Source of the DNA: Collimonas pratensis
GTDB taxonomy: Bacteria > Pseudomonadota > Gammaproteobacteria > Burkholderiales > Burkholderiaceae_D
DNA: 64,000 nt
Direction of reading: 5' to 3'
NCBI RefSeq assembly: GCF_001584185.1
Contig: NZ_CP013234.1
Span: 3,844,001 to 3,908,000 of the forward strand
Positions within the stretch are counted from its first letter, which is position 1. Each line of letters opens with the position of its first letter. The notes under the pieces are model-generated. The model was not told the origin of the DNA and made no database searches. It saw only the letters and a program-made list of their open reading frames with translations. Position numbers and translations under genes: made by a program. Positions 1 through 9,642 of the stretch are shown here, in pieces.

Positions 1-1156
1 TCAGGAAATCTTCCGCGCTGGCAGAAAACAGGGCCGGCACGCCCTTGCCGCCGGTCTCGCTGGCGATGCCATGGCTGAGCTGACGTGCATGGCGGTTGCC
101 CGCCAGGCGGCCGACGCCCTGTTCATAGGCGCGCTGGATACCGGCCGACAGCATGGTACCGGCATGCCGCTGCGCCAGCTGTTCGGCGGCCGTTGCGCTG
201 AAACGTTCCAGGTCCGGTCCCGCCAGCGCCAGCACTAGCCCTGGATTGGTGCAGAACTGGCCGACCCCGAGCAGCAGCGAATCGACAAAGCCGGCTGCAA
301 GCGCCTCGGCCTTTTCCGCCAATGCATGCGGCAGCAGGAAAACCGGGTTGATACTGCTCATTTCCGCATACACCGGAATCGGCTGTGGACGTGCGGCAGC
401 AACTGCCATCAACGCCAGTCCGCCCTGGCGCGAACCGGTAAAGCCGACTGCCTGGATCGCCGGATGGCGCACCAGTTCCGCGCCAAGCTGGTTGCCAACG
501 CCGGTCAGCAATGAGAACACGCCTTCCGGCAAGCCGGCCTCGGCCACCGCGCGTTGAATCGCCCTGCCCACCAGTTCCGAAGTACCGGGATGGGCCGGAT
601 GCGCCTTGACCACCACCGGACAGCCGGCCGCCAGCGCCGCCGCGGTATCGCCGCCGGCGACCGAAAACGCCAGGGGAAAATTGCTGGCGCCGAATACCGC
701 CACCGGCCCCAGGCCGATCATGCGCAAACGCAGATCGACGCGCGGCAATGGCTGGCGTTCCGGCAAGGCGGGATCGATGCGTGCCTCCTGCCATGAACCT
801 TCGCGCAGTACTTCCGCAAACAATCTGAGCTGGCCGACGGTGCGGCCGCGCTCGCCTTCCAGGCGTGCCCTGGGCAGGCCGCTTTCCTGCATGGCGCGTT
901 CGATCAACTGGTCACCCAGTTCAATGATGTGGTGTGCGATGCTTTCCAGGAAACGCGCACGGGTTTCCGGATCGGTAGCGCGGTATGGATCGAAAGCAAT
1001 GCGCGCCAGTTCGCAGGCACAATCTATTTCGGCTTTGCCGGCGGTATGGAAAGCGGGCTCGAGATCCTTGCCGGCAGCCGGATCGAACGCAAAAAAATCG
1101 GCGCCCGCGCCTTTAATGCATGAGGCGCCGATCAGCGATTCGCCTGTGATATTCAT
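1..1156 (-). CDS. Alpha-ketoglutarate semialdehyde dehydrogenase (NADP+), C-terminus outside window
   Basis: Aldehyde dehydrogenase of the 2,5-dioxovalerate/alpha-ketoglutaric semialdehyde type, oxidising the semialdehyde to 2-oxoglutarate as the last step of non-phosphorylative pentose or sugar-acid breakdown in the cytoplasm. The 385 visible residues begin [10 protein letters not shown] at the ATG ending at 1156. They contain the cofactor-site segment [10 protein letters not shown] (Lys184), the GFTGS loop near 238-242, the general-base Glu265 in YAEMSS and the nucleophile Cys302 in GQFCTNPG, which is the form typical of this subfamily. About 140 residues are missing beyond base 1. It lies 32 bp downstream of the AraD1-like gene on the same strand and is the last visible gene of the sugar operon. 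Family assignment is firm; the exact substrate is inferred from context. Confidence 0.9.
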   Translation of the reverse strand, partial: MNITGESLIGASCIKGAGADFFAFDPAAGKDLEPAFHTAGKAEIDCACELARIAFDPYRATDPETRARFLESIAHHIIELGDQLIERAMQESGLPRARLEGERGRTVGQLRLFAEVLREGSWQEARIDPALPERQPLPRVDLRLRMIGLGPVAVFGASNFPLAFSVAGGDTAAALAAGCPVVVKAHPAHPGTSELVGRAIQRAVAEAGLPEGVFSLLTGVGNQLGAELVRHPAIQAVGFTGSRQGGLALMAVAAARPQPIPVYAEMSSINPVFLLPHALAEKAEALAAGFVDSLLLGVGQFCTNPGLVLALAGPDLERFSATAAEQLAQRHAGTMLSAGIQRAYEQGVGRLAGNRHARQLSHGIASETGGKGVPALFSASAEDFL

Positions 1157-1188
1157 GATGTTCCCGGAATGTGAATGTAGTCGATAAC

Positions 1189-2184
1189 TTAAAGCTGATG
1201 GATCTGCGGCGCCGGCACCGTCTCCAGCGCCAGCTTGTTGCGCAAGGGCGGCCCGAACGCGGCGACATCGATTTCAAAGGTTTCGCCGAGCGCCACCTGG
1301 ATGCCGTCGGAACAGCTCAGGGTGGCGGTGCCGAAGAAATGGATGTGCACATCGCCCGGGCGACGGAACAGCGGATACTTGAAATGATGGTATTCCAGGT
1401 TGGCGACCGTATGCGACATATTGTCCTCGCCGCTGACGAAAGGCTTTTCCCAGCGCACCTCGCCGCGGCTGTCGCGGATGCGCGACATGCCCGCCACGTG
1501 CGGCGGCAAATCGCCCACCAGCAGGGCCGGTCCTACCGCGCACACGCGCAGCTTGGAATGGGCCAGGTACAGATAGTTCTGACGCTCGGTGACATGGTCG
1601 GAAAACTCGTTGCCGATGGCAAAGCCAAGGCGGTATGGCGCACCGTCCGGGCCGATCACGTACAAGGCTGCGATCTCCGGTTCTTCGCCGCCATCCAGCG
1701 CGAACTGCGGCATGCCCAAAGGCTGCTCGGCGGCACGTACGATGCTGCCGTCGCCCTTGTAGAACCATTCCGGCTGGACGCCGGTCTGGCCGACCGCCGG
1801 CTTGCCGCCTTCCAGGCCCATGCGGAACATCTTCATGCTGTCGGTCAGCGTGTCGGCATCGCCGAGTTTCTTGTGCATGGCGTCGCGGCCGTCAGCGCTG
1901 CCGAGATGCGTGAGTCCGGTGCCGGTGACATAGCAATGCGCGCTGTCGCCATGGTCAAGCGGCGGCAGCAGGCCTCCGGCTTGCGCTATCGCGGCGTAGT
2001 CCAGCACAGTGGGGCCCAACGCGGCATCGACTAGCTTTTTCAGCGTGCTGTGAGCGGCTATCGCCGCCTGCGCCAGGTTGTAGGTCGAGGCATAGCCCTC
2101 GATCACGCGGATCTTCCTGCCCTCGTCTTCCAGGACGCCGATGCGGCGCTGGCCATCGGCCTGCTTGAATTGAAGCAATAACAT
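1189..2184 (-). CDS. AraD1/GguC family FAH-fold enzyme (2-keto-3-deoxy-pentonate step)
   Basis: A 331-residue protein of the AraD1/GguC family, related to fumarylacetoacetate hydrolase. These genes sit in L-arabinose or galactose operons and are assigned to dehydration of 2-keto-3-deoxy-L-arabonate to alpha-ketoglutarate semialdehyde. A hydrolase role in a dehydrogenase branch is also possible for FAH-fold members. The start is the ATG at 2184 (MLLLQFKQ), preceded by GGAGAAG at good spacing; the longer reading frame upstream runs into a palindromic repeat. C-terminal landmarks include FPRPGD-like [15 protein letters not shown] and [11 protein letters not shown]. Its place between the arabonate dehydratase and the semialdehyde dehydrogenase supports the assignment. 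Confidence 0.82.
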   Translation of the reverse strand: MLLLQFKQADGQRRIGVLEDEGRKIRVIEGYASTYNLAQAAIAAHSTLKKLVDAALGPTVLDYAAIAQAGGLLPPLDHGDSAHCYVTGTGLTHLGSADGRDAMHKKLGDADTLTDSMKMFRMGLEGGKPAVGQTGVQPEWFYKGDGSIVRAAEQPLGMPQFALDGGEEPEIAALYVIGPDGAPYRLGFAIGNEFSDHVTERQNYLYLAHSKLRVCAVGPALLVGDLPPHVAGMSRIRDSRGEVRWEKPFVSGEDNMSHTVANLEYHHFKYPLFRRPGDVHIHFFGTATLSCSDGIQVALGETFEIDVAAFGPPLRNKLALETVPAPQIHQL

Positions 2185-2200
2185 GTACTTCTCCAGTGTC

Positions 2201-2271
2201 GTAGGGTGGGCACGCTTTTGTGCCCACGCGGATATCAAAACAGCGTGGGCACAAAAGCGTGCCCACCCTAC
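2201..2271. repeat. Palindromic intergenic repeat, GTAGGGTGGGCACGC family, copy 1
   Basis: Two perfect 29-base inverted arms (2201-2229 and 2243-2271) flank a 13-base loop. Each arm begins GTAGGGTGGGCACGC and contains GTGCCCACGC. It fills the gap between the L-arabonate dehydratase gene and the AraD1-like gene inside an operon. A near-identical copy lies at 16226-16307. The form fits REP/BIME-like or MITE-like elements. It may act as an mRNA hairpin that stabilises or divides the message, which is inference. Confidence 0.9.
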
Positions 2272-2279
2272 AATTGCAA

Positions 2280-4025
2280 TTAGTGAGAATGCTTAGGTAC
2301 AGCAGAGCCGCGGCAACCAACCAGGAAGTCGAAATCGCAGCCTTCGTCGGCTTGCAGTACCCGGTCGATATAGAGGCGCTGATAACCGCTGTGGGCAGTC
2401 ACCGTCTCCGCATTGACGGCCTCCCGCGCGACCTGGCGCTGCGCCATTTCGGCATCGCTGATATCCAGGTGCAAACGCCCCGCCTCGCAATCCAGCTCGA
2501 TCCAGTCACCGTCTTCGACGATCCCCAGCGGACCGCCGGCGGCCGCTTCCGGCGCCACGTGCAGGACCACGGTGCCGTAGGCGGTGCCGCTCATGCGGGC
2601 GTCGGAAATGCGCACCATGTCCTTGATGCCCTGCGCCAGCAGTTTCGGCGGCAACCCCATGTTGCCGACTTCCGCCATGCCGGGATAGCCTTTTGGACCG
2701 CAGTTCTTCATGACCAGCACCGAACTCGCATCCACTTCCAGTTCCGGATCGTTGATGCGTTTCTTGTAATGGTCGAAATCCTCGAACACCACGGCCTTGC
2801 CGCGATGTTTCATCAGCTCCGGCGTCGCCGCCGATGGCTTGAGCACTGCGCCGCGCGGCGCCAGATTGCCGCGCAGGATGCAGATGCCGCCGTCGGCGAT
2901 CAGCGGCTTGTCGATCACGCGTATCACCTCATCGTTATAGATAGGCGCTTCCTGGTTGTTTTCCCACAGCGTCTTGCCGTTCACCGTCAATGCATCCTTG
3001 TGCGGCAACAGGTCGGCCTCGCCGAGACGGCGCAACACACCTGGCAAGCCACCGGCGTAATAAAATTCTTCCATCAGGAAGCGGCCGGAGGGCTGCAAGT
3101 CGACCAGGGTCGGCGTGCCGCGGCCAATGCGGGTCCAGTCTTCCAGTTCCAGCGGCACGCCGATGCGGGCGGCGATAGCTTTCAGATGAATCACGGCATT
3201 GGTCGAGCCGCCGATGGCGGCATTGACGCGGATAGCGTTTTCAAATGCTTCGCGCGTCAGGATCTTCGACAAGCGCAAGTCTTCCCACACCATGTCGACA
3301 ATGCGCATGCCGGACATGTGCGCCAGCACATAGCGGCGCGCATCGACCGCCGGGATCGCCGCATTGTGGGGCAAGGAAGTACCCAGGGCTTCGGCCATGC
3401 AAGCCATGGTGGAAGCCGTACCCATGGTGTTGCAGGTACCGGCCGAACGCGACATGCCGGATTCGGCCGCCAGGAATTGATGCATGCTGATCTGGCCGCC
3501 CTTTACCGCTTCGCTCAGTTGCCAGACGGCGGTGCCGGAACCGAGGTCCTTGCCTTCGTGCTTGCCGTTCAACATCGGCCCGCCGGTCACTACGATTGCC
3601 GGCACGTCGCAGCTGGCGGCGCCCATCAGCAAAGCCGGCGTGGTCTTGTCGCAGCCGACCAGCAGCACCACCGCATCCATCGGATTGCCGCGTATCGATT
3701 CTTCTACATCCATGCTGGCCAGGTTGCGCGTCAGCATGGCGGTCGGACGCAGGTTCGACTCGCCGTTGGAAAATACCGGGAATTCGACCGGGAAGCCGCC
3801 GGCTTCAAAAATGCCACGCTTGACGTGCTCAGCGATCTTGCGGAAGTGGGCGTTGCAAGGCGTCAGTTCGGACCAGGTATTGCAGATGCCGATGATCGGC
3901 TTGCCCTGGAACTCATGATCCGGAATACCCTGGTTCTTCATCCAGCTGCGGTACATCATGCCGTTCTTGTCGTTGCTGCCGAACCATTCTGCCGAGCGCA
4001 GCGGGCGTTTTTTATCGACTGTCAT
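2280..4025 (-). CDS. IlvD/Edd family sugar-acid dehydratase, probably L-arabonate dehydratase
   Basis: A 581-residue Fe-S dehydratase of the IlvD/Edd superfamily, of the pentonate/hexonate type. It removes water from L-arabonate (or a similar aldonate) to give the 2-keto-3-deoxy acid. Conserved cysteines C57 (SELTPC), C125 (VGCDK) and C198 (SAGTCNTMG) match the cluster ligands of characterised arabinonate dehydratases, and KCGP-type NCGPKGYPG and ARMSGTAYG sit in the C-terminal half. The start ATG reads MTVDKKRPLR. It follows the ABC permease gene by about 60 bp on the same strand. The downstream AraD1-like enzyme and semialdehyde dehydrogenase favour pentonate. D-xylonate or D-fuconate remain possible substrates. 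Confidence 0.88.
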   Translation of the reverse strand: MTVDKKRPLRSAEWFGSNDKNGMMYRSWMKNQGIPDHEFQGKPIIGICNTWSELTPCNAHFRKIAEHVKRGIFEAGGFPVEFPVFSNGESNLRPTAMLTRNLASMDVEESIRGNPMDAVVLLVGCDKTTPALLMGAASCDVPAIVVTGGPMLNGKHEGKDLGSGTAVWQLSEAVKGGQISMHQFLAAESGMSRSAGTCNTMGTASTMACMAEALGTSLPHNAAIPAVDARRYVLAHMSGMRIVDMVWEDLRLSKILTREAFENAIRVNAAIGGSTNAVIHLKAIAARIGVPLELEDWTRIGRGTPTLVDLQPSGRFLMEEFYYAGGLPGVLRRLGEADLLPHKDALTVNGKTLWENNQEAPIYNDEVIRVIDKPLIADGGICILRGNLAPRGAVLKPSAATPELMKHRGKAVVFEDFDHYKKRINDPELEVDASSVLVMKNCGPKGYPGMAEVGNMGLPPKLLAQGIKDMVRISDARMSGTAYGTVVLHVAPEAAAGGPLGIVEDGDWIELDCEAGRLHLDISDAEMAQRQVAREAVNAETVTAHSGYQRLYIDRVLQADEGCDFDFLVGCRGSAVPKHSH

Positions 4026-4089
4026 CTGTGGCTTTCTCGTGAATTATGCGTGCTTATTTGCGTGCTTATATATGCGCCGATTACTACGT

Positions 4090-5313
4090 TTACTTGTTCT
4101 TGTTGTAGACGTCTACAAATACGGCCGCCAGCAACACCAGACCCTTGATCACCTGCTGGTAATCGATGCCGATGCCCATGATCGACATGCCGTTGTTCAT
4201 CACGCCCATGACGAAGGCGCCGATGACCGCGCCCATGACCTTGCCGACGCCGCCGGAAGCCGAGGCGCCGCCGATGAAGCAGGCAGCGATCACGTCCAGC
4301 TCGAAGCCGGTGCCGGCCTTGGGCGTGGCGGTATTCAGGCGCGCCGCGAATATCAGACCGGCCAGCGCCGCCAGCATGCCCATGTTGATGAAGGTATAGA
4401 ACGACACCCTGGAAGTCTTGATGCCGGACAGCTTGGCCGCCTTCTCGTTGCCGCCGACCGCATAGATACGGCGGCCGATGGTGGTGCGGTTGGCGACGAA
4501 GGTGTACACCACCATCAGCAGGAACATGATGATCAGCACGTTCGGCATGCCCTTATAGGACGCCAGCAGATAGCTGAAGAAAATGATGACGCCGGCGAAG
4601 ATGGCGTTCTTCAGGATGAAGAACAGATACGGTTCATCTTCCATGCCGTGCTTGCTTTGCTTGGCGCGCGCACGCACCTTGACCACGATCATGATCGCCG
4701 CCACCACTACGCCGACCAGCAAGGAAGTGATGCGCATGTCAGTGGCGTTGAACAGATCGGGGATGAAGCCGGAGCTCAGCATCTGGAAATCGTCCGGGAA
4801 GGGGCCAATCGATTGCCCTTGCAGCAGGGCCAGCGTGAGGCCCTTGAACACCAGCATGCCGGCCAGCGTGACGATGAAGGACGGGATCTTGAAAAACGCC
4901 ACCCAATAGCCTTGCGCCGCGCCGATCACGCCGCCGGCCAGGATGCACAGGATGCTGGCGAGGACGAAATTGACGTGCAGGTTAACGATCAGCACCGCCG
5001 CCAGTGCGCCGATGAAGCCAACCACCGACCCCACCGACAGGTCGATATGACCGGCCACGATCACCATCAGCATGCCAAGCGCCATGATGACGATGTAGCT
5101 GTTCTGCAGCACCAGGTTGGTCAGGTTGAGCGGCTCCATCAGGGTGCCGTTGGTCATGTACTGGAAAAACGCCATGATCGCGATCAGCGACATCAGCATG
5201 CCGTATTCGCGCATATTGTTTTTCAGGAAACCGGCGTACTCTTTCTTTTCCAGCGTGGGCTGGGGCTGGGCCCGGTTTTCACTGGCTGCCGGCGCTACGA
5301 TATCGTTGTTCAT
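4090..5313 (-). CDS. gguB: Sugar ABC transporter permease (GguB/MmsB/XylH type)
   Basis: Inner-membrane permease (407 residues) of the ribose/xylose/galactose importer family, with many hydrophobic segments and the conserved GHIDLSVGS stretch after the first helices. The start at 5313 (MNNDIVAPAA) is chosen because GGAGA lies about 8 bases upstream, inside the last codons of the ATPase gene, whose stop lies one base before. The longer ATG start at 5331 would overlap that gene by 17 bases. With the ATPase and the ChvE-like binding protein it forms a complete sugar importer; the C-terminus carries FVMGVMNNGMSIMG. Co-transcription with the catabolic genes suggests pentose or galactose-type substrates. 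Confidence 0.9.
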   Translation of the reverse strand: MNNDIVAPAASENRAQPQPTLEKKEYAGFLKNNMREYGMLMSLIAIMAFFQYMTNGTLMEPLNLTNLVLQNSYIVIMALGMLMVIVAGHIDLSVGSVVGFIGALAAVLIVNLHVNFVLASILCILAGGVIGAAQGYWVAFFKIPSFIVTLAGMLVFKGLTLALLQGQSIGPFPDDFQMLSSGFIPDLFNATDMRITSLLVGVVVAAIMIVVKVRARAKQSKHGMEDEPYLFFILKNAIFAGVIIFFSYLLASYKGMPNVLIIMFLLMVVYTFVANRTTIGRRIYAVGGNEKAAKLSGIKTSRVSFYTFINMGMLAALAGLIFAARLNTATPKAGTGFELDVIAACFIGGASASGGVGKVMGAVIGAFVMGVMNNGMSIMGIGIDYQQVIKGLVLLAAVFVDVYNKNK

Positions 5314-5314
5314 T

Positions 5315-6856
5315 TCAGTTGTCTCCATCATTCTTTACATTCCTTACTATCGCGCGCATGATTTTTTCCTGCGACGCTTCCGCCGCCGTCATCTCGCCGA
5401 CGAAATTTCCTTCGTTCATGACGTAGACACGGTCGCACATGCCAAGCAGTTCCGGCATTTCCGACGAAATCATGACGATGCATTTGCCTTCGCTGGCCAA
5501 CTGGCTGATGATGGTGTAGATCTCGTACTTGGCGCCGACGTCGATGCCGCGCGTCGGCTCATCCAGTATCAAGACATCCGGGTTGGAAAACAGCCATTTG
5601 CTGAGAACCACTTTCTGTTGGTTACCGCCGGACAGGTTGAGCACTTTCTGGAAGACGTTGGAACAGCGGATCTTCAGCTGGCGGCGATAATCCGCGGCCA
5701 CCGAATATTCGCGCCCTTCGTCGATCACGGTCTTGTCCGCGATGCCATCGAGATTGGCGAGCGTAATATTTTTCTTGATGTCCTGGTCGAGGATCAGGCC
5801 GTAGCCCTTGCGGTCTTCGGTGACATAGGCGATGCCGTTGTCGATCGCTTTCTGCACTGTGCTGACATCGATTTCCTTGCCGCGCAAGAAAACCTTGCCG
5901 CTGATGCGCTGGCCATAGGCGCGGCCGAAAATGCTCATCGCCAGCTCGGTGCGGCCGGCGCCCATCAGGCCGGCGATGCCGACAATCTCACCCTTCCTGA
6001 CATGGAAATCCACGCCCTTGATCACTTGCCGTTCCGGATGGATCGGATGATGCACACGCCATTGCTTGACCTCGAAGATGGTCTCGCCGATCTGTGGGCT
6101 GCGCTTGGGATAGCGGTCGGCCATCTCGCGGCCGACCATGTTCTGGATGATGCGGTCTTCGCTGATCACTTCCTTGTGACAGTCGAGCGTATCGACGGTG
6201 CTGCCATCGCGCAGGATGGTGATCGAATCGGCGACCTTGGAAATTTCATTGAGCTTGTGCGAAATCAGGATCGAGGAAATACCTTGCGCCTTGAGTTCCA
6301 GCAGCAGGTCCAGCAAGGCGTCGCTGTCGCTTTCGTTGAGGCTGGCGGTCGGTTCGTCCAGGATCAGCAGCTTGACTTGCTTGGACAACGCCTTGGCGAT
6401 TTCAATCAATTGCTGCTTGCCGACGCCGAGATTGGTGATCAAGGCGCTAGGCGATTCCTTGAGGCCGACTTTGGCCAGCAGCTCCTTGGTCTTGGCGTAG
6501 GAGACTTCCCAGTCGATCACGCCATGGCTGGCCTGTTCGTTGCCAAGGAAGATGTTCTCGGTGATGGACAGCAGGGGCACCAGCGCCAGTTCCTGATGGA
6601 TGATGATGATGCCGCATTCTTCGCTGTCGGCGATGCCTTCGAATTGTCTGGTCTGGCCTTGATAGTGGATATCGCCGGTGTAAGAACCATGCGGATAGAC
6701 CCCGCTCAGCACTTTCATCAAGGTTGATTTGCCGGCGCCGTTTTCGCCGACCACGGCGTGGATCTCGCCGCTGCGTACTACCAGGTTGACATTGTCTAAT
6801 GCTTTGACTCCCGGGAATGTCTTCCCGATCCCGCGCATTTCCAGGATAGTTTCCAT
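5315..6856 (-). CDS. gguA: Sugar ABC transporter ATP-binding protein (GguA/XylG/MmsA type, two ABC domains)
   Basis: A 513-residue tandem ATPase that powers the sugar importer. Domain 1 has Walker [10 protein letters not shown] at 37-45, a degenerate signature [14 protein letters not shown] and Walker [13 protein letters not shown]. Domain 2 lacks a canonical Walker A ([12 protein letters not shown] in its place) but has a canonical signature [14 protein letters not shown] and Walker [15 protein letters not shown], the arrangement normal for this family. The gene is 199 bp downstream of the binding-protein gene and meets the permease gene with a one-base gap, indicating translational coupling. 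Confidence 0.93.
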   Translation of the reverse strand: METILEMRGIGKTFPGVKALDNVNLVVRSGEIHAVVGENGAGKSTLMKVLSGVYPHGSYTGDIHYQGQTRQFEGIADSEECGIIIIHQELALVPLLSITENIFLGNEQASHGVIDWEVSYAKTKELLAKVGLKESPSALITNLGVGKQQLIEIAKALSKQVKLLILDEPTASLNESDSDALLDLLLELKAQGISSILISHKLNEISKVADSITILRDGSTVDTLDCHKEVISEDRIIQNMVGREMADRYPKRSPQIGETIFEVKQWRVHHPIHPERQVIKGVDFHVRKGEIVGIAGLMGAGRTELAMSIFGRAYGQRISGKVFLRGKEIDVSTVQKAIDNGIAYVTEDRKGYGLILDQDIKKNITLANLDGIADKTVIDEGREYSVAADYRRQLKIRCSNVFQKVLNLSGGNQQKVVLSKWLFSNPDVLILDEPTRGIDVGAKYEIYTIISQLASEGKCIVMISSEMPELLGMCDRVYVMNEGNFVGEMTAAEASQEKIMRAIVRNVKNDGDN

Positions 6857-6969
6857 CTGTGTTACCTCACTTGCGGGAAGCTCTGCCAGCCGGTTGCGCG
6901 GCTGACTGAGTCTCCCTTACCTGATACAACGCACAGCGACCATGACAGCAGCGCCGGCGCCTGACAAAC

Positions 6970-6998
6970 GGACCTTGCAACGAGACGCTGCAAGGTCC
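6970..6998 (-). promoter_or_regulatory. Intercistronic stem-loop between binding-protein and ATPase genes
   Basis: A perfect 10-base inverted repeat (6970-6979 GGACCTTGCA with 6989-6998) with a 9-base loop lies in the 199 bp between the sugar-binding-protein gene and the ATPase gene. The following run in the minus-strand sense (CCGTTTGTC) is a poor terminator tail. Such hairpins in ABC operons commonly protect the upstream message or attenuate read-through, so the binding protein is made in excess. That role is inference from position. Confidence 0.6.
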
Positions 6999-7055
6999 GG
7001 CCAAACAAGATCTTCTGAGTTTCGCCCCGTCGCCTTGAAGCGCTGGGGTCGATTC

Positions 7056-8120
7056 TTATTTGATCTGGCTCTCAGTGTAATAACCGCTGCCGATCAGCAC
7101 CGGCTTCCAGTTGGAAGCATCGACGCTGACTGGTTTCAGCAGGTAGGAAGGAACCACCTTGACGCCATTATTGTAGGTCTTGGTATCGTTGACGGTCGGA
7201 GTTTTTCCGCTCAGCTCGGCATCCACCATGCCCGCAGTCACCTTGGCCAGTTCACGCGTGTCCTTGAATACGGTCTGGCGCTGCTCTCCGCGCAGGATCG
7301 ATTTCACCGAAGGGATCTCAGCATCCTGGCCAGTCACGACCGGCATCGGTTGCTTAGGCGTGCCGTAGCCGACGCCTTTGAGCGACGACAGGATGCCGAT
7401 GCTGATGCCGTCATATGGCGACAGCACAGCGTCCACGTGGGCGTTGCCGTAGTAGGCGCTGAGCAGGTTATCCATGCGCGCCTGGGCTACCGCGCCATCC
7501 CAGCGCAAGGTCGAGACCTTGTCCATGCCGGTCTGCTTGCTGCGCACCACCAGCTTGCCCTTGTCGATGTAAGGCTGCAGCACCGACATCGCGCCGTTGT
7601 AGAAGAAGAAGGCATTGTTGTCGTCGGCCGAACCGCCGAACAGTTCGATATTGAACGGGCCCTTGCCGCCCTTCAGGTCGAGCGCTTTTTCAATATAACT
7701 GGCTTGCAGCACGCCGACCTGGAAGTTGTCGAAAGTCGCGTAGTAATCGACGTTCTTGGAATTGCGGATCAGGCGGTCGTAAGCGATGATCTTGACGCCT
7801 TTGTCGGCGGCCTTTTGCAGCGCATTGGTCAGCGTGGTGCCGTCGATCGCAGCGATCACCAGGACTTTGACGCCCTTGGTCACCATGTTCTCAATCTGCG
7901 CCAGCTGGTTAGGGATATCGTCCTCGGCGTATTGCAGGTCGGTCTTGTAACCCTTTTCCTTGAACACCTTGACCATATTATCGCCATCGGCGATCCAGCG
8001 CGCCGAGGATTTAGTCGGCATCGAGATACCGATCAGGCCCTTGTCCTGCGCGCTGGCGTGAGTCACCAGGCCGAACATGCCTATCATCAATCCAACAATC
8101 GTCGTTTTAATCATTTTCAC
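7056..8120 (-). CDS. chvE: ChvE-like multiple sugar-binding periplasmic protein
   Basis: Periplasmic solute-binding protein (354 residues) of the ChvE family, first gene of the operon. A signal peptide ends at ASA-QDKG (residues 22-25), followed by the type I sugar-binding fold: [14 protein letters not shown], then [12 protein letters not shown] and [11 protein letters not shown]. Family members bind arabinose, galactose, glucose and related aldoses. The start is taken as GTG at 8120 because AAGGAG sits 7 bases before it. An in-frame ATG at 8114 would leave 13 bases. The following sugar-acid catabolic genes point to L-arabinose or D-galactose as substrate. Confidence 0.9.
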   Translation of the reverse strand: MKMIKTTIVGLMIGMFGLVTHASAQDKGLIGISMPTKSSARWIADGDNMVKVFKEKGYKTDLQYAEDDIPNQLAQIENMVTKGVKVLVIAAIDGTTLTNALQKAADKGVKIIAYDRLIRNSKNVDYYATFDNFQVGVLQASYIEKALDLKGGKGPFNIELFGGSADDNNAFFFYNGAMSVLQPYIDKGKLVVRSKQTGMDKVSTLRWDGAVAQARMDNLLSAYYGNAHVDAVLSPYDGISIGILSSLKGVGYGTPKQPMPVVTGQDAEIPSVKSILRGEQRQTVFKDTRELAKVTAGMVDAELSGKTPTVNDTKTYNNGVKVVPSYLLKPVSVDASNWKPVLIGSGYYTESQIK

Positions 8121-8620
8121 AGCTTGTCTCCTTGAGTTATTTTGATTTTCTATCAGAACATGGTGAAGCGACTGCTACTGCATGGTGGGTCCGGTTTGCG
8201 CGGGAAGCTGTGCTGGCAAGACATCATATTTTCCAAACAACAATTCCGAAACTGTCAATATAGACCTTTCCTGGTGGATTTCCTCGCTATCTTACGAACA
8301 TCACTGATATCAAACAAATGAATTTTTTCATTATTTCGATATCTATTTCGATATTACTACATAGAAAATAAATTGTCTCCGGATGCCCTTGCAAGGCCGT
8401 TCCCGAGAGAACAAATACCGAAGCCAGTGTAAAAACACTTGGCTGGTCTTACTAATCACTTTTTAATTTGGATTGATATCGGTTTTGATATCAGTAGCGC
8501 GAAGATTTTTTGAGTTTCGCGGCCAGCATGCGTTTCAAGGCGAAATGCCTTTCCTATGCCGACGGCAATTTCCTGCCGGCGCCAACGGAAAATTTGAAAT
8601 GAAGGAAAATCCCGGGCGGC
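8121..8620. promoter_or_regulatory. 500 bp AT-rich control region of the sugar operon with phased GATATY repeats
   Basis: No credible gene. The region separates the end of the LysR gene from the first gene of the sugar operon and should hold that operon's promoter. Five GATATC/GATATT motifs occur at 8306, 8338, 8350, 8475 and 8487. Two pairs are exactly 12 bases apart, as direct repeats ATTTCGATAT (8335 onward) and TTGATATC (8473 onward). The spacing resembles binding sites for a dimeric activator such as an AraC-type or LysR-type regulator, which is not present next to the operon in this window. Confidence 0.5.
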
Positions 8621-9511
8621 TCAGGACCAGCCGCGGCAAAAAGCCAGGAACTGCATCAGCCGCAGCGACAATATCTTGTGCTTGCTATGGATCAGGTAAA
8701 AATGCCGGTGCAAGCGCGGCAGCGAAGTCTTCAGTTCCACCAGCCGCCCGCTTTGCAGGAAGTCCGCCACCACCGCATGCGACAGGCAACTGATGCCGAG
8801 GCCGGCAGCGGTAGCATGCTTGATCGCTTCCGAATTGCCGAACTCATAGCTTTGCTGCAGATAATGCAGGTGCGGCAGCAAGGCTTGCTCGACCGCTTCG
8901 CGCGTGCCGGAACCCGGTTCGCGCAGCAACCACTCGGCCGCACGCAGCTGCGCCACACCCAGTTTCTTGTCGCCGCCGGCCAGAGCATGCTGCGGCGATG
9001 CCACGATCAGCAGTTCGTCGATCATCCACGGCTCCACCTGCAGGTCAGCGGCATGGCTGGGGCCCTCGATGAGACCGACGTCGACCTCAAAATTGACCAC
9101 GGCGGCGACGATGTCGGCAGTATTGGCGATCGTCACGCGTACCTGTAGTTCGCTGTGCTGATGACGGTAGGAAGCGATCAGCGACGGCAGCAGGTAGCTG
9201 CCGATGGTGGTGCTCGAACCTATCTGCAGGCCGCCTCCTTGCGCCATGCCCGGCATCAGAAACTGCTGCTCGATGGTCTTGGCGCCATCGACTACTTGCG
9301 CCGCCTGCGGCAGCAGCAGGCGGCCGTTGTCGTTGAGGATCAGGCGCTTGCCGACGCGATCGAACAAGCGGCAGTCGAGCAGGTTTTCCAGCTCGTTGAG
9401 GGCGGCGCTGGTGGCCGACTGCGACAAGGCGACCTGCTCCGCCGCCGCGGTGGTGCTGCCGGACTGGGCCACGGCCAGGAATATCTGCAATTGGCGGATG
9501 GTGAGACGCAT
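8621..9511 (-). CDS. LysR-type transcriptional regulator (YeiE-like)
   Basis: A 296-residue LysR-type regulator. The N-terminal winged helix-turn-helix covers about residues 1-60 (RQLQIFLAVAQSGSTTAAAE, then LSQSATSAALNELE), followed by the effector-binding domain starting near LQIGSSTTIGSYLLP. It is transcribed divergently from the YeiH-type exporter gene, 131 bp away if that gene starts at 9643. That arrangement and the sequence match the YeiE/CysB-like group, where YeiE is linked to sulfite response. Autoregulation and control of the exporter from the shared intergenic region are inference. Confidence 0.85.
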   Translation of the reverse strand: MRLTIRQLQIFLAVAQSGSTTAAAEQVALSQSATSAALNELENLLDCRLFDRVGKRLILNDNGRLLLPQAAQVVDGAKTIEQQFLMPGMAQGGGLQIGSSTTIGSYLLPSLIASYRHQHSELQVRVTIANTADIVAAVVNFEVDVGLIEGPSHAADLQVEPWMIDELLIVASPQHALAGGDKKLGVAQLRAAEWLLREPGSGTREAVEQALLPHLHYLQQSYEFGNSEAIKHATAAGLGISCLSHAVVADFLQSGRLVELKTSLPRLHRHFYLIHSKHKILSLRLMQFLAFCRGWS

Positions 9512-9642
9512 CTCGGATGACCTTGGTAACGGCGAGGGAACGCAGGATTGCGAAGGGAAATCGCAATCTACCTGAAAAACAGGTTAATTATACAAAATTA
9601 ATCCGTTTTTCTTTTAAACCATGCCTGGTTATAGTGGTTTCC

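Noticed and set aside
2220..4148. 642-codon open frame on the plus strand
   Set aside because: It is the antisense of the L-arabonate dehydratase gene; the translation is His/Arg/Ala-rich noise with no family motif.
3958..5361. 467-codon open frame on the plus strand
   Set aside because: Antisense to the ABC permease; composition rich in Asp, His and Gln is typical of a shadow frame in high-GC DNA.
5117..6727. 536-codon open frame on the plus strand
   Set aside because: Antisense to the sugar ATPase, which has full ABC motifs on the other strand.
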